This document shows positions 1 through 7,164 of a stretch of DNA of 11,200 nucleotides, piece by piece. The notes under the pieces were generated by a model. It did no database searches, had not been told where the DNA came from, and saw only the letters and a program-made list of their open reading frames with translations. A program made the position numbers and the translations under genes. How positions within the stretch are numbered: position 1 is the first letter of the stretch; each line of letters opens with the position of its first letter. Source of the stretch: CAXGUU01 sp964012875. Lineage in GTDB: Bacteria; Pseudomonadota; Gammaproteobacteria; Ga0077536. The stretch spans positions 1 through 11,200 of the forward strand of contig CAXGUU010000096.1 of NCBI GenBank assembly GCA_964012875.1. The letters run 5' to 3'.

Positions 1-87
1 GCGGCGACCGCTTTTGGTTTTCATACGGGCGCGAAAGCCGTGTTTTCGGGCTCGCTTCAGACCACCAGGTTGGAATGTGTGCTTCAT
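1..87 (-). CDS. rpmH: 50S ribosomal protein L34, N-terminal part (cut by window edge)
   Basis: L34 is a small basic protein of the large ribosomal subunit. The reverse strand gives 29 codons from an ATG at 85-87, beginning MKHTFQPGGLKRARKHG and continuing FRARMKTKSGRR. This matches the family start (MKRTFQPSNLKR...HGFRARM.T..GR). About 15 C-terminal residues lie beyond position 1. The gene is divergent from dnaA, the usual arrangement beside the origin in gammaproteobacteria, where rnpA and yidC normally follow rpmH. No clear Shine-Dalgarno sequence is visible before the ATG. Identification is secure from the sequence motif and the context. Confidence 0.96.
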   Translation of the reverse strand, partial: MKHTFQPGGLKRARKHGFRARMKTKSGRR

Positions 88-173
88 AACGGAAGGGTTA
101 TCGGTTGATTGAGGTTTCTATGAATGGTTTTGGCGGTAGCAGTGCAGCTCCGGCGCCTCGAAAAAGGGTCGCG

Positions 174-203
174 ATATTAGGCCGTGATCCGGAAAAAAGT
201 CAA
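174..203 (-). promoter_or_regulatory. Sigma70-type promoter for rpmH
   Basis: Read on the reverse strand, a -35 element TTGACT (198-203) is followed after 18 bases by a -10 element TAATAT (174-179). Both are one mismatch from consensus. It points towards rpmH and would give a leader of about 80 nt. It is the best promoter-like sequence in the rpmH-dnaA spacer. Confidence 0.6.
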
Positions 204-237
204 TCTTTTCAGTAGTGTTATCTCATCCGTCCGGCCT

Positions 238-246
238 TGTGGATAA
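238..246 (-). promoter_or_regulatory. Consensus DnaA box
   Basis: TGTGGATAA on the + strand is the exact reverse complement of the DnaA box TTATCCACA. It lies about 70 bp upstream of the dnaA start codon. A single strong box here would fit autoregulation of dnaA, or a part of the origin. No second consensus box is visible in this 226-bp spacer. Confidence 0.75.
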
Positions 247-268
247 GTTTAGGGCTGGAAGGTACACT
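240..268 (+). promoter_or_regulatory. Possible dnaA promoter overlapping the DnaA box
   Basis: TGGATA (240-245) and TACACT (263-268), 17 bp apart, each match four of six consensus positions. If real, the DnaA box would cover the -35 element, allowing DnaA to repress its own gene. The match is weak and no better candidate is visible before dnaA, so this is tentative. Confidence 0.3.
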
Positions 269-313
269 CATCCGGCTAACAGTCACCGATAACATACAAA
301 AAGACCCTACACG

Positions 314-1666
314 GTGGAAAATTCTATTTGGCAACAGTGCGTCAAGCAGCTTGAGCATGAGCTGTCGGCACAGCAGTTCAATACTTGGATCAGGCCACTG
401 CAAGCCGTTGAAGCCGAGGATTGCGTCGAAATACTGGCGCCCAACCGTTTCGTACTAGATTGGATCAGGGACAAGTACGGAGACCGCATTCGCGGGATAC
501 TAAGTGATCTCACTAATGGTATACCGCTCGAAGTCAAGCTTGCGATTGGCAGCAAAAAGGGCGCAAAACCGAATTCTGCGCGCGATACAGCTCCTCGGCC
601 GGCAACCGCGGCTTCGCGGGTGGATGGGAGACCCGACACGATTCGGGCCAGTGGCCTTAAAGCCGACTTCAGTTTCGACAATTTCGTAGGTGGCAAGTCA
701 AACCAGCTGGCACGGGCAGCATCCCTGCAAGTTGCTGAAAACCCTGGAAAAGGTTACAACCCACTGTTCATCTGTGGTGGCGTGGGTCTGGGCAAGACAC
801 ATCTCATGCATGCGGTCGGTAACCTGATTCGTGACAAGCGGGGGGATGCCCGGGTCGTTTACCTACATTCGGAGCGTTTTGTGGGTGATATGGTCAAGGC
901 GCTGCAACATAACGTCATCAACGATTTCAAACGGTTTTACCGGTCCGTCGATGCGTTGTTGATAGATGACATCCAGTTTTTCGCAGGAAAAGAGCGCTCC
1001 CAGGAAGAGTTTTTTCACACTTTCAATGCGTTATTGGAAGGTCAACAACAGATTGTTCTGACCTGCGACCGTTACCCCAAGGAAGTATCAGGCGTCGAAG
1101 AGCGCCTGAAATCACGCTTTGGTTGGGGATTGACCGTGGCGATTGAGCCCCCTGAACTTGAGACACGGGTGGCAATTTTGATGCGCAAAGCTAGTGAGGC
1201 GGGAGCTGATTTACCCAGAGAGGTCGCGTTTTTTATCGGGAAAAGGTTCCGCTCTAATGTACGCGAACTCGAAGGGGCACTGCATAGGGTGATAGCAAAC
1301 GCTCACTTCACCGGCAATCCGATCACGCTAGAGTTCGCCAAAGAAGCCTTGCGGGATTTACTGGCGCTGCAGGAGCGATTGATCTCCATGGATAATATCC
1401 AGAAAACAGTCGCGGAGTACTACAAGATCCGGGTCGCTGATTTGCTTTCCAAGCGGCGAAATCGCTCTATCACGCGGCCGCGTCAAGTGGCCATGACACT
1501 GGCAAAAGAATTGACCAACCACAGTTTGCCGGAAATTGGTGATGCTTTCGGCGGTCGTGACCATACTACGGTCATTCATGCCTGCAAAAAAATTGCGGAG
1601 TTGAAACACAGCGATTCGAGGATCCAGGAAGATTATTCGAATCTAGAACGTATATTGAGTACCTGA
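314..1666 (+). CDS. dnaA: Chromosomal replication initiator protein DnaA
   Basis: DnaA is the AAA+ ATPase that binds DnaA boxes, melts the origin and helps load the DnaB helicase. The 450-residue product (E. coli 467) begins at GTG with ENSIWQQCVKQLEHEL, the standard domain I helicase-loader-interacting start (compare SLWQQCLARLQDEL). A short variable linker, domain II, spans about residues 80-105. Domain III carries Walker A GGVGLGKT (155-162) and Walker B LLIDDIQF (215-222), with the sensor segment RLKSRFGWGL following. Domain IV carries the DNA-binding signature GGRDHTTVIHA (from residue 413). The GTG start is supported by the family N-terminus; no strong Shine-Dalgarno precedes it. It is the first gene of the + strand replication cluster and is probably autoregulated through the box at 238-246. 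No key motif is missing. Confidence 0.98.
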   Translation: MENSIWQQCVKQLEHELSAQQFNTWIRPLQAVEAEDCVEILAPNRFVLDWIRDKYGDRIRGILSDLTNGIPLEVKLAIGSKKGAKPNSARDTAPRPATAASRVDGRPDTIRASGLKADFSFDNFVGGKSNQLARAASLQVAENPGKGYNPLFICGGVGLGKTHLMHAVGNLIRDKRGDARVVYLHSERFVGDMVKALQHNVINDFKRFYRSVDALLIDDIQFFAGKERSQEEFFHTFNALLEGQQQIVLTCDRYPKEVSGVEERLKSRFGWGLTVAIEPPELETRVAILMRKASEAGADLPREVAFFIGKRFRSNVRELEGALHRVIANAHFTGNPITLEFAKEALRDLLALQERLISMDNIQKTVAEYYKIRVADLLSKRRNRSITRPRQVAMTLAKELTNHSLPEIGDAFGGRDHTTVIHACKKIAELKHSDSRIQEDYSNLERILST

Positions 1667-1719
1667 TGATGTGTTGTGATTAACGTGTATATAAAAAAAA
1701 ACCGCATAAAACGACATAT

Positions 1720-1728
1720 TTATTCACA
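1720..1728 (+). promoter_or_regulatory. DnaA box, relaxed consensus
   Basis: TTATTCACA fits the relaxed DnaA consensus TTWTNCACA and differs from TTATCCACA at one position. It lies 11 bp (one helical turn) from a second box-like sequence in the same orientation, which suggests cooperative binding. Confidence 0.55.
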
Positions 1729-1730
1729 GG

Positions 1731-1739
1731 TTAACCACA
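1731..1739 (+). promoter_or_regulatory. Weak DnaA-box-like site
   Basis: TTAACCACA has one mismatch (position 4) to TTATCCACA. On its own it would be weak evidence. It is listed because it sits one helical turn after the box at 1720-1728 in the same orientation. Confidence 0.35.
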
Positions 1740-1825
1740 GCATAAGCGACCTAATCGAAGATAAATATCAACGATAAAGCATTGATATACATAGAGTAAA
1801 TAGATATCCCCATTAAGCCAGCGTC

Positions 1826-1843
1826 TAATAATAGTAATAGTAA
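1826..1843 (+). repeat. Six TAA/TAG triplets abutting the dnaN start
   Basis: The bases read TAA TAA TAG TAA TAG TAA, and the last A is the first base of the dnaN ATG. The triplets match the DnaA-trio element (3'-[G/A]AT-5') described in origin unwinding regions. In the known arrangement a DnaA box lies on the 3' side of the TAA/TAG strand. Here none is visible on that side, so the match may be chance. The run also occupies the place where a dnaN Shine-Dalgarno sequence would be expected. Confidence 0.35.
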
Positions 1844-2943
1844 TGAAGATCAAGATATCAAGAGAAATATTATTACCTGCACTCCAAGCAGCAAATAATG
1901 TTGTGGAACGGCGTCAGACTCTGCCGATTCTGAGCAACTTGTTATTTCAGGTGGAAGGTAAGAAAGTCCGGTTGACGGCAACCGACATGGAAGTGGAACT
2001 CAATTGCCAGATCGAATGCCAGCCGGATACGGATGGCGCGATTGCATTGCCTGCGCGCAAGCTCTTCGATATCTGCCGTGCGCTGCCGGCAGACGCTGAA
2101 CTGTTGATTGACGGTAGCGGCACTAAAACCAAGGTGTCCTCAGGTCGTAGTCGGTTCTCGCTCGCGAGTATGAAGGCGGACGAATTTCCGTCCGTTGGCG
2201 CTTTCGACGCTGAGGTCAATCTCGAACTGGATGTCGAAGTGCTCAATGACCTGATAGAAAGCACACATTTTGCCATGGCACACCAGGATGTTCGCTATTA
2301 CCTGAATGGTTTACTGCTTGAACTGGATAACGACAAGATACGGGCAGTTGCCACAGACGGCCACAGACTGGCGCTTTGCGAGAAAAGTGTCGTTCTGGCG
2401 ATGGACGAAGCCCGACAGGTTATCGTGCCGCGGAAGGGCGTACTGGAGATTGCCCGCATGATGACAGGGAACGAAGGGAAAGTGGTGTTGACGCTGGGGG
2501 GCAATCATTTGAAGGTGGTCAGCGACGGGCAGTCGCTGACCTCAAAACTGGTGGATGGCCGTTTTCCCGACTATGAACGTGTTATTCCTCGGGAAAGTGA
2601 GCATGCGATCCTCGCAGAACGCGAGACGCTGCGTGCCGGATTGAGCCGCGCGTCTATTTTATCGAACGAGAAGTTTCGGGGTATCCGATTGATACTCAAG
2701 CATAATTTGCTGACCGCCGTAGCACACAACCCGGAGCAGGAAGAAGCAGAAGAAGAGATTGAAATCGAGTACCAGGGGGCCGAGATTGAAGTTGGATTCA
2801 ATGTTTCTTATTTGCTGGATGTGCTCGGCGTGATGCGCTCTGACATGGTCAGGCTCGACGTCGTGGATGCGAATAGCAGTTGCTTAATGCGCACGCCCGA
2901 TGATGACAGTGCCAGTTACGTCGTCATGCCGATGCGGCTGTAG
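1843..2943 (+). CDS. dnaN: DNA polymerase III beta subunit (sliding clamp)
   Basis: The beta clamp forms a dimeric ring around DNA that tethers polymerase III and serves as a binding platform for repair and mismatch-repair proteins. The 366-residue product has the same length as the E. coli protein and the typical start MKIKISREILLPALQ. The three clamp domains are recognisable: domain 1 contains RRQTLPILSNLL and TATDMEVEL, domain 2 contains LRLALCEKSV-like TDGHRLAL, and domain 3 ends in the conserved SYVVMPMRL. The ATG has no visible purine-rich ribosome-binding site; TAA/TAG triplets occupy that position. The gene lies 176 bp after dnaA and 77 bp before recF, in the usual order. No odd residues or breaks are visible. 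Confidence 0.98.
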   Translation: MKIKISREILLPALQAANNVVERRQTLPILSNLLFQVEGKKVRLTATDMEVELNCQIECQPDTDGAIALPARKLFDICRALPADAELLIDGSGTKTKVSSGRSRFSLASMKADEFPSVGAFDAEVNLELDVEVLNDLIESTHFAMAHQDVRYYLNGLLLELDNDKIRAVATDGHRLALCEKSVVLAMDEARQVIVPRKGVLEIARMMTGNEGKVVLTLGGNHLKVVSDGQSLTSKLVDGRFPDYERVIPRESEHAILAERETLRAGLSRASILSNEKFRGIRLILKHNLLTAVAHNPEQEEAEEEIEIEYQGAEIEVGFNVSYLLDVLGVMRSDMVRLDVVDANSSCLMRTPDDDSASYVVMPMRL

Positions 2944-3020
2944 CACGGCACTGGCGTACTTGCTAAGGCCGCAACACGTGGATGGCGACGTATGGTGGCC
3001 GTTGACTGATTAAATATTGC

Positions 3021-4094
3021 ATGCGATTTAAGGTCTTGTCCGCGACGAACCTGCGGTGCTTTGAAAAACTGAATTACAGACCCCAGGATGAGGTAAATCT
3101 TATCGTGGGTGCGAATGGCAGCGGCAAAACCAGCGTGCTCGAGGCGCTGGGCGTCGCGAGCCTTGGTAAATCATTCCTGGCAAATCGGCCACGGGACCTG
3201 ATTCGAAACGGGCAAACCGGCATGTCGTTGTCTGCAACAGTGCAGGACGGGGACGGGGCCGTCTACCGATTGTCGGTGAACAAAGCAGCAGGCGAAACCC
3301 GAATCGTATTTGATGGCCAACCGGTGCTGGCAGCGTCTGATTTAGCCAGCCGCATCCCTGTCATCGTGATCAATTCAAAAGTGGGGGACATCCTGACTGA
3401 GTCGCCCAGCAATCGACGAGCGCTTATCGACCGCACCTTGTTCCACGTGGAACATCGTTACATCGATAACTGGAAAAATTATCGTTTGGGTTTGCGGCAG
3501 CGTAATCAGTTGTTGCGCAGCGGGGCGGCAGATGCTGAGTTCGCGTATTGGGATAACCAACTCGCCAACTATGCCGGGCAAATCGACGAAAAACGCCGGG
3601 CTCTGGTCGATGTCTTGAATGCGGGGCTCGAAACGCACGAGTTGTCGTCAGCGTTGGGGCAGCTTCGGTGGCATTACGCACCCGGCTGGGATGTGGAAAA
3701 GGGCATGCTGGCGGATTTGCAGGGCTCACTCGAACGAGACAGGAAGGCAGGCCACACCTATGTGGGCGTCCACCGTGCGGATCTAGTACTTAAAGCGGAT
3801 GAAAAATTGGTGTCGAAGCGTCTGTCCAGGGGGCAGAGTAAATATTTGGTGATCTCGATGTTCATGGCCCTGGCCCGGTTCATCACGGTTGCACGGGGAT
3901 TCAAACCCGTTGTGTTAGTTGATGACCTGCCGTCGGAACTAGATGATAAAATGCGAGCACGACTTGTGGACATTATTCAGATTGACAGCGGGCAACAATT
4001 TTATACGGCGATTCGATACGCCGACCTGCCAGAAGTCCATGACGCGGGCGGGGATGTGTTCCACGTGGAACATGCCAGGGCTGCGGCGATCTAA
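3021..4094 (+). CDS. recF: DNA replication and repair protein RecF
   Basis: RecF is an SMC-like ABC ATPase that works with RecO and RecR to load RecA at gapped or stalled replication sites. The product is 357 aa, equal to E. coli RecF. It has Walker A GANGSGKT (residues 30-37), the ABC signature LSRGQ (268-272) and Walker B VVLVDDLPSELD with D301 and D302. The RR.LID...FHVEH...W..YR..L.QRN segment (about 131-160) is typical of the family. Two FHVEH segments (residues 141-145 and 347-351) are each encoded by a 16-bp palindrome of the parS type, so this gene also carries putative centromere sites. It starts 77 bp after dnaN at ATG and ends 15 bp before gyrB, so it is probably co-transcribed with gyrB. 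Confidence 0.97.
   Translation: MRFKVLSATNLRCFEKLNYRPQDEVNLIVGANGSGKTSVLEALGVASLGKSFLANRPRDLIRNGQTGMSLSATVQDGDGAVYRLSVNKAAGETRIVFDGQPVLAASDLASRIPVIVINSKVGDILTESPSNRRALIDRTLFHVEHRYIDNWKNYRLGLRQRNQLLRSGAADAEFAYWDNQLANYAGQIDEKRRALVDVLNAGLETHELSSALGQLRWHYAPGWDVEKGMLADLQGSLERDRKAGHTYVGVHRADLVLKADEKLVSKRLSRGQSKYLVISMFMALARFITVARGFKPVVLVDDLPSELDDKMRARLVDIIQIDSGQQFYTAIRYADLPEVHDAGGDVFHVEHARAAAI
3439..3454. promoter_or_regulatory. parS site 1 (ParB-binding centromere) inside recF
   Basis: TGTTCCACGTGGAACA is a perfect 16-bp palindrome. It matches the conserved bacterial parS consensus TGTTnCACGTGnAACA bound by ParB (Spo0J). It sits within recF codons 140-145 (LFHVEH). The oriC-proximal location is where chromosomal parS sites cluster. 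ParA and ParB genes are not in this window. Confidence 0.9.
4057..4072. promoter_or_regulatory. parS site 2 (ParB-binding centromere) at the recF 3' end
   Basis: This is a second exact copy of TGTTCCACGTGGAACA, 618 bp after the first, in recF codons 346-351 (VFHVEH), about 20 bp before the stop. Two identical perfect palindromes so close to the origin make chance very unlikely. The conserved FHVE segments of RecF make this codon context suited to hosting the site. Confidence 0.9.
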
Positions 4095-4109
4095 TTTACA
4101 GGGTTACCA

Positions 4110-6506
4110 ATGAGTTACGATTCAAAGAACATCAAAGTCCTCAAAGGTCTGGACGCGGTTCGGAAACGTCCGGGCATGTATATTGGCGACACCGATGACG
4201 GCACGGGCCTCCATCACATGGTTTTTGAGGTCGTGGATAACTGTGTGGATGAAGCGCTCGCCGGACATTGCGGCGAAATCGAAGTCCGCATCCATACCGA
4301 CAATTCCGTTACCGTGGTTGACGATGGGCGCGGTATCCCCGTGGATGTGCATGAGGAAGAAAACCGGTCTGCCGCTGAGGTCATCATGACGACCCTGCAC
4401 GCGGGCGGAAAGTTTGATGACAACTCTTATAAGGTATCCGGCGGCTTGCACGGCGTCGGGGTTTCTGTGGTGAATGCGCTGTCGTCCGAGCTGTCGTTGC
4501 TGATTCGAAGAGACGGCAAACTGTGGGCGCAACAGTATCGCAATGGTGATCCAGCGGGCCAACTCGACAGTGTCGGCGAAGCTGAAACGACCGGTACCGA
4601 GATTCGGTTTTTGCCCAGCACCGCAATATTTACCAATGTTGAATTCCACTACGACGTGCTGGCAAAACGCCTGCGGGAACTCTCCTTTCTTAACTCCGGC
4701 CTTAAAATCAGTCTCTTAGACGAGAGAACCAATAAATCAGATGAATTCGAATATCAGGGCGGTATTGCTGCCTTCGTTGAGCATCTGAATACGACTAAAA
4801 CGCCGTTGCATCCTGAAGTTATCCATATCATCGCTGACAGACAAGAGGTCGGCGTAGAAATCGCGCTGCAATGGAACGATTCGTACCAGGAAAATATCTT
4901 CTGCTACACCAACAATATTCCGCAGCGCGACGGCGGTACGCATCTGGCTGGGCTGCGCGGTGCACTGACACGGACCCTTAATCAGTATATTGAGCGGGCG
5001 GGCCTGGCGGCCAAGAACAAGGTGACGGTAGCGGGGGAGGACGTGCGCGAAGGCCTGACAGCGGTATTGTCCGTAAAGGTGCCTGATCCTAAATTTTCAT
5101 CCCAGACCAAAGACAAGCTGGTTTCGAGTGAAGTTAAGGGGATTGTCGAATACGTTGTCTACGACCGGCTGAACACTTACCTGCTTGAACATCCGCAGGA
5201 AGCCAAGGCGGTCATGGCCAAGATCGTCGAGGCAGCGCGGGCACGCGAGGCGGCCCGCAAAGCACGTGAGCTGACGCGCCGGAAAACTGCGCTCGACATT
5301 GCTGGTCTGCCCGGCAAACTGGCGGACTGCCAGGAACGTGATCCGTCTAAATCCGAATTGTTCATCGTTGAGGGTGACTCCGCCGGCGGTTCGGCCAAGC
5401 AGGGGCGCGACCGGCGCAACCAGGCCGTGTTGCCACTGAAGGGCAAAATATTAAACGTGGAGAAGGCCCGGTTTGACAAAATGCTTTCGTCCGCCGAGGT
5501 CGGCACCCTGATCACCGCACTGGGATGCGGGATAGGTCGCGACGAGTACGACCCCGATGCGCTGCGTTATCACCGCATCATCATCATGACTGATGCCGAT
5601 GTGGACGGCTCCCATATTCGAACCCTGCTGCTCACGTTTTTCTACCGGCAGATGCCGGAGCTGATCGAACGTGGCCATGTCTACATCGCACAGCCGCCTT
5701 TATACAAAGTGAAAAAAGGCAAACAGGAACGCTACCTGACCGACGATGGTGAACTCGGTGGTTACTTTATGGAAGTCGCTGTCAACGACGTAGAGATCGA
5801 TTTGGGCGAGACTTCGGTCAGTGGCGAACGCCTGGGGGAACTGGGGCGTGAATATCTGCTGCTGAATCAAATTCAGGAACGGCTGGAAATTCGCCACCCG
5901 GCATCTGTCCTGCGCGCCCTGCGGTTGACGCCTAAACTCGAAAATCCGGCTGTCGTCGCCCGCGATGTGCTCGATAACTGGCTTACGGAATTCAGCGAAA
6001 GGCTGGTGGAGACGGCCGAAGAATCAGCCATTTTGGGTGTCGATCTGAGCTACAGCAGTTCCGATCGTTGGAACGTGGAGATTCGTCTGACCAGCAACGG
6101 ATCGCTTCAGATCGCGAATCTCGAACGTGAATTTTTTGAAAGCAGCGAATATCGGCACCTGAGCCGCCTCGGACGCTTGTTTGATGATCCGCTGGCCGCG
6201 GGCTCGAGCATTTTGCGCAACGAAGAGCGGCGTGTCATCCCAAGCCTGGGAGCTGCATACGACTATTTACTCGACCAAGCGCGCAAAGGCACCACAGTTC
6301 AGCGCTATAAAGGACTGGGCGAAATGAACCCGGATCAATTGTGGGATACCACGTTGAATGCTGAAACGCGGAACCTCGTCCAGGTGCAGATTGAGGATGG
6401 GGTCGCGGCCCATCAGATCTTCTCCACCCTGATGGGCGATCAGGTCGAACCGCGCCGAGCATTCATCGAGCGACATGCGCTGACGGTCACTAACCTCGAT
6501 ACATGA
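4110..6506 (+). CDS. gyrB: DNA gyrase subunit B
   Basis: GyrB is the ATPase subunit of gyrase (A2B2), which introduces negative supercoils ahead of forks. The 798-residue product (E. coli 804) starts MSYDSKNIKVLKGLDAVRKR. The GHKL ATPase domain has the catalytic E40 and Mg-binding N44 in FEVVDN, then DDGRGIP and GGLHGVGVSVVNAL. The transducer contains QTKDKLVSSEV. The TOPRIM domain has E421 in VEGDSAGGSAKQGR and the metal-binding D495/D497/D499 in TDADVDGSH. A long segment of about 160 residues between the TOPRIM motifs and QRYKGLGEMNP is the insert typical of gammaproteobacterial GyrB. It starts 15 bp after recF with only a weak AGGG as ribosome-binding site. It faces the comF relic across a 10-bp gap, with no obvious terminator. 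Confidence 0.98.
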   Translation: MSYDSKNIKVLKGLDAVRKRPGMYIGDTDDGTGLHHMVFEVVDNCVDEALAGHCGEIEVRIHTDNSVTVVDDGRGIPVDVHEEENRSAAEVIMTTLHAGGKFDDNSYKVSGGLHGVGVSVVNALSSELSLLIRRDGKLWAQQYRNGDPAGQLDSVGEAETTGTEIRFLPSTAIFTNVEFHYDVLAKRLRELSFLNSGLKISLLDERTNKSDEFEYQGGIAAFVEHLNTTKTPLHPEVIHIIADRQEVGVEIALQWNDSYQENIFCYTNNIPQRDGGTHLAGLRGALTRTLNQYIERAGLAAKNKVTVAGEDVREGLTAVLSVKVPDPKFSSQTKDKLVSSEVKGIVEYVVYDRLNTYLLEHPQEAKAVMAKIVEAARAREAARKARELTRRKTALDIAGLPGKLADCQERDPSKSELFIVEGDSAGGSAKQGRDRRNQAVLPLKGKILNVEKARFDKMLSSAEVGTLITALGCGIGRDEYDPDALRYHRIIIMTDADVDGSHIRTLLLTFFYRQMPELIERGHVYIAQPPLYKVKKGKQERYLTDDGELGGYFMEVAVNDVEIDLGETSVSGERLGELGREYLLLNQIQERLEIRHPASVLRALRLTPKLENPAVVARDVLDNWLTEFSERLVETAEESAILGVDLSYSSSDRWNVEIRLTSNGSLQIANLEREFFESSEYRHLSRLGRLFDDPLAAGSSILRNEERRVIPSLGAAYDYLLDQARKGTTVQRYKGLGEMNPDQLWDTTLNAETRNLVQVQIEDGVAAHQIFSTLMGDQVEPRRAFIERHALTVTNLDT

Positions 6507-6516
6507 GTCAGCGCTG

Positions 6517-7164
6517 TCAAGTCGGCGATACCGCGAGAGTTACTGCCACGGCCTGACGCGGGCCGGCAGCTGTCAATGCCGTGGCTGCGCTCGCGATAGT
6601 AGCCTCGGTCGTAACGACGTCATCAAAAATGATGACATCGTGATCAATCACACTTCGATCGGCCAAGAATGCATCCACCAGGTTCGCGCTGCGCTCGCTT
6701 TCATCCAGAAGTGACTGCGCAGGTCCGTGTCAAATCCGTTTGAACGCTTGCGGCGTAAAGGTCTATTTGTACCGTTTTGCCAGCGCCGCGTCGAGCGCCA
6801 CTCCATGATTGAAGCGCTCGCGCGCTATAGCGTTGCCATGCCGAGGGAATCGCTACTATGTCTCAGTTTACGTGTAAGTGAACACTTACATTTTTGTTTC
6901 TAGGCTGGCTACTAAAGACCGGGCGGCTCTGTCCTGGGGGAACTTGGCCTCTTTGATCAGGTGGTCCAATCGGTAGGTATGAAGGAATGGCGCGGCCACG
7001 CCCGAAATTGCCGGCAGCGAGGGCAGATCCCGAAAGGGATCCGTCCGCGCGAGGTCCTTCCCGCTGCCCGGACAGATCGCAGCTTGTTCCCCTGCCTCGC
7101 CACAGAACCAGCAACGGTAGCCGGCATGCCAGGTGGCGACGTTGTACAGTTTTTTCAGGTCTAT
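6517..7164 (-). pseudogene. comF: comF-family (phosphoribosyltransferase-like) pseudogene
   Basis: ComF/GntX proteins have an N-terminal zinc ribbon and a C-terminal type I phosphoribosyltransferase fold. They are linked to DNA uptake or use and often lie next to bioB in gammaproteobacteria. The reverse strand reads, in one frame: RCWFCGEAGEQ and ICPGSGKDL (ribbon, with one CxxC reduced to CPGS), HTYRLDHLIKEAKF, then PRHGNAIARERFNHG (family: P.H..R...RGFNQ), GPAQSLLDESERSANLVDAF, and the PRPP loop DVIIFDDVVTTEAT (family TTGAT, here G to E). Six in-frame stops interrupt it (complements of 6730-6732, 6763-6765, 6853-6855, 6856-6858, 6868-6870, 6886-6888), without any indel. No in-frame ATG, GTG or TTG is seen at the front; ATA at 7162-7164 may be the lost start, so the right end is uncertain. 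This relic explains almost all of the apparently empty stretch before bioB. Confidence 0.85.
6873..6890. repeat. 18-bp palindrome, TGTAAGTG-AA-CACTTACA
   Basis: Two perfect 8-bp arms (6873-6880 and 6883-6890) are separated by AA. The compact dyad with a short centre resembles an operator for a dimeric repressor such as a TetR-family protein. It lies inside the comF relic, overlapping one of its in-frame stops, about 370 bp before bioB. No regulator gene is adjacent, so the function is unknown. It is not a terminator: the stem is AT-rich, and the nearest T run is short. Confidence 0.4.

Larger units (their letters stand above)
1667..1842. other. Candidate replication origin (oriC) in the dnaA-dnaN spacer
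   Basis: This 176-bp spacer is much more AT-rich than its surroundings. It contains a nine-A run near 1692-1700, two adjacent DnaA-box-like 9-mers (1720-1728 and 1731-1739), a long GATA-rich AT stretch (1759-1809) that could unwind, and TAA/TAG triplets at its right end. Many bacteria place oriC between dnaA and dnaN. Against this, neither box is the exact consensus, whereas the only perfect box is upstream of dnaA, so the origin could instead lie in, or be shared with, the rpmH-dnaA spacer. No GATC (Dam) sites are seen here, so an E. coli-type SeqA-regulated origin is unlikely. The spacer may also hold a dnaN promoter, but I cannot pick one. Confidence 0.45.

Noticed and set aside
2975..2980. 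CACGTG core in the dnaN-recF spacer as a third parS
   Set aside because: The flanks do not match: only the core and one adjacent G agree with the 16-bp palindrome.
4122..4649. 175-residue reverse-strand open frame within gyrB
   Set aside because: It is the antisense shadow of a highly conserved gyrB segment and has no recognisable protein features.
5263..5268. CACGTG core in gyrB as a parS
   Set aside because: The flanking bases (AAAG and AGCT) do not form the TGTT/AACA arms.
6545..6585. Inverted repeat GCCACGGC / GCCGTGGC as the gyrB terminator
   Set aside because: The arms are 25 bp apart and no T run follows, and the stretch encodes the tail of the comF relic.
6863..7114. 83-residue reverse-strand open frame as a small gene
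   Set aside because: It overlaps the comF relic in a different frame. The relic's frame shows clear family similarity; this one shows none.
6517..7164. Stop-codon reassignment or readthrough in comF
   Set aside because: TAA, TAG and TGA all end intact genes in this window (recF and bioD, dnaN, gyrB and bioB). Motif residues are also lost, so decay is simpler.
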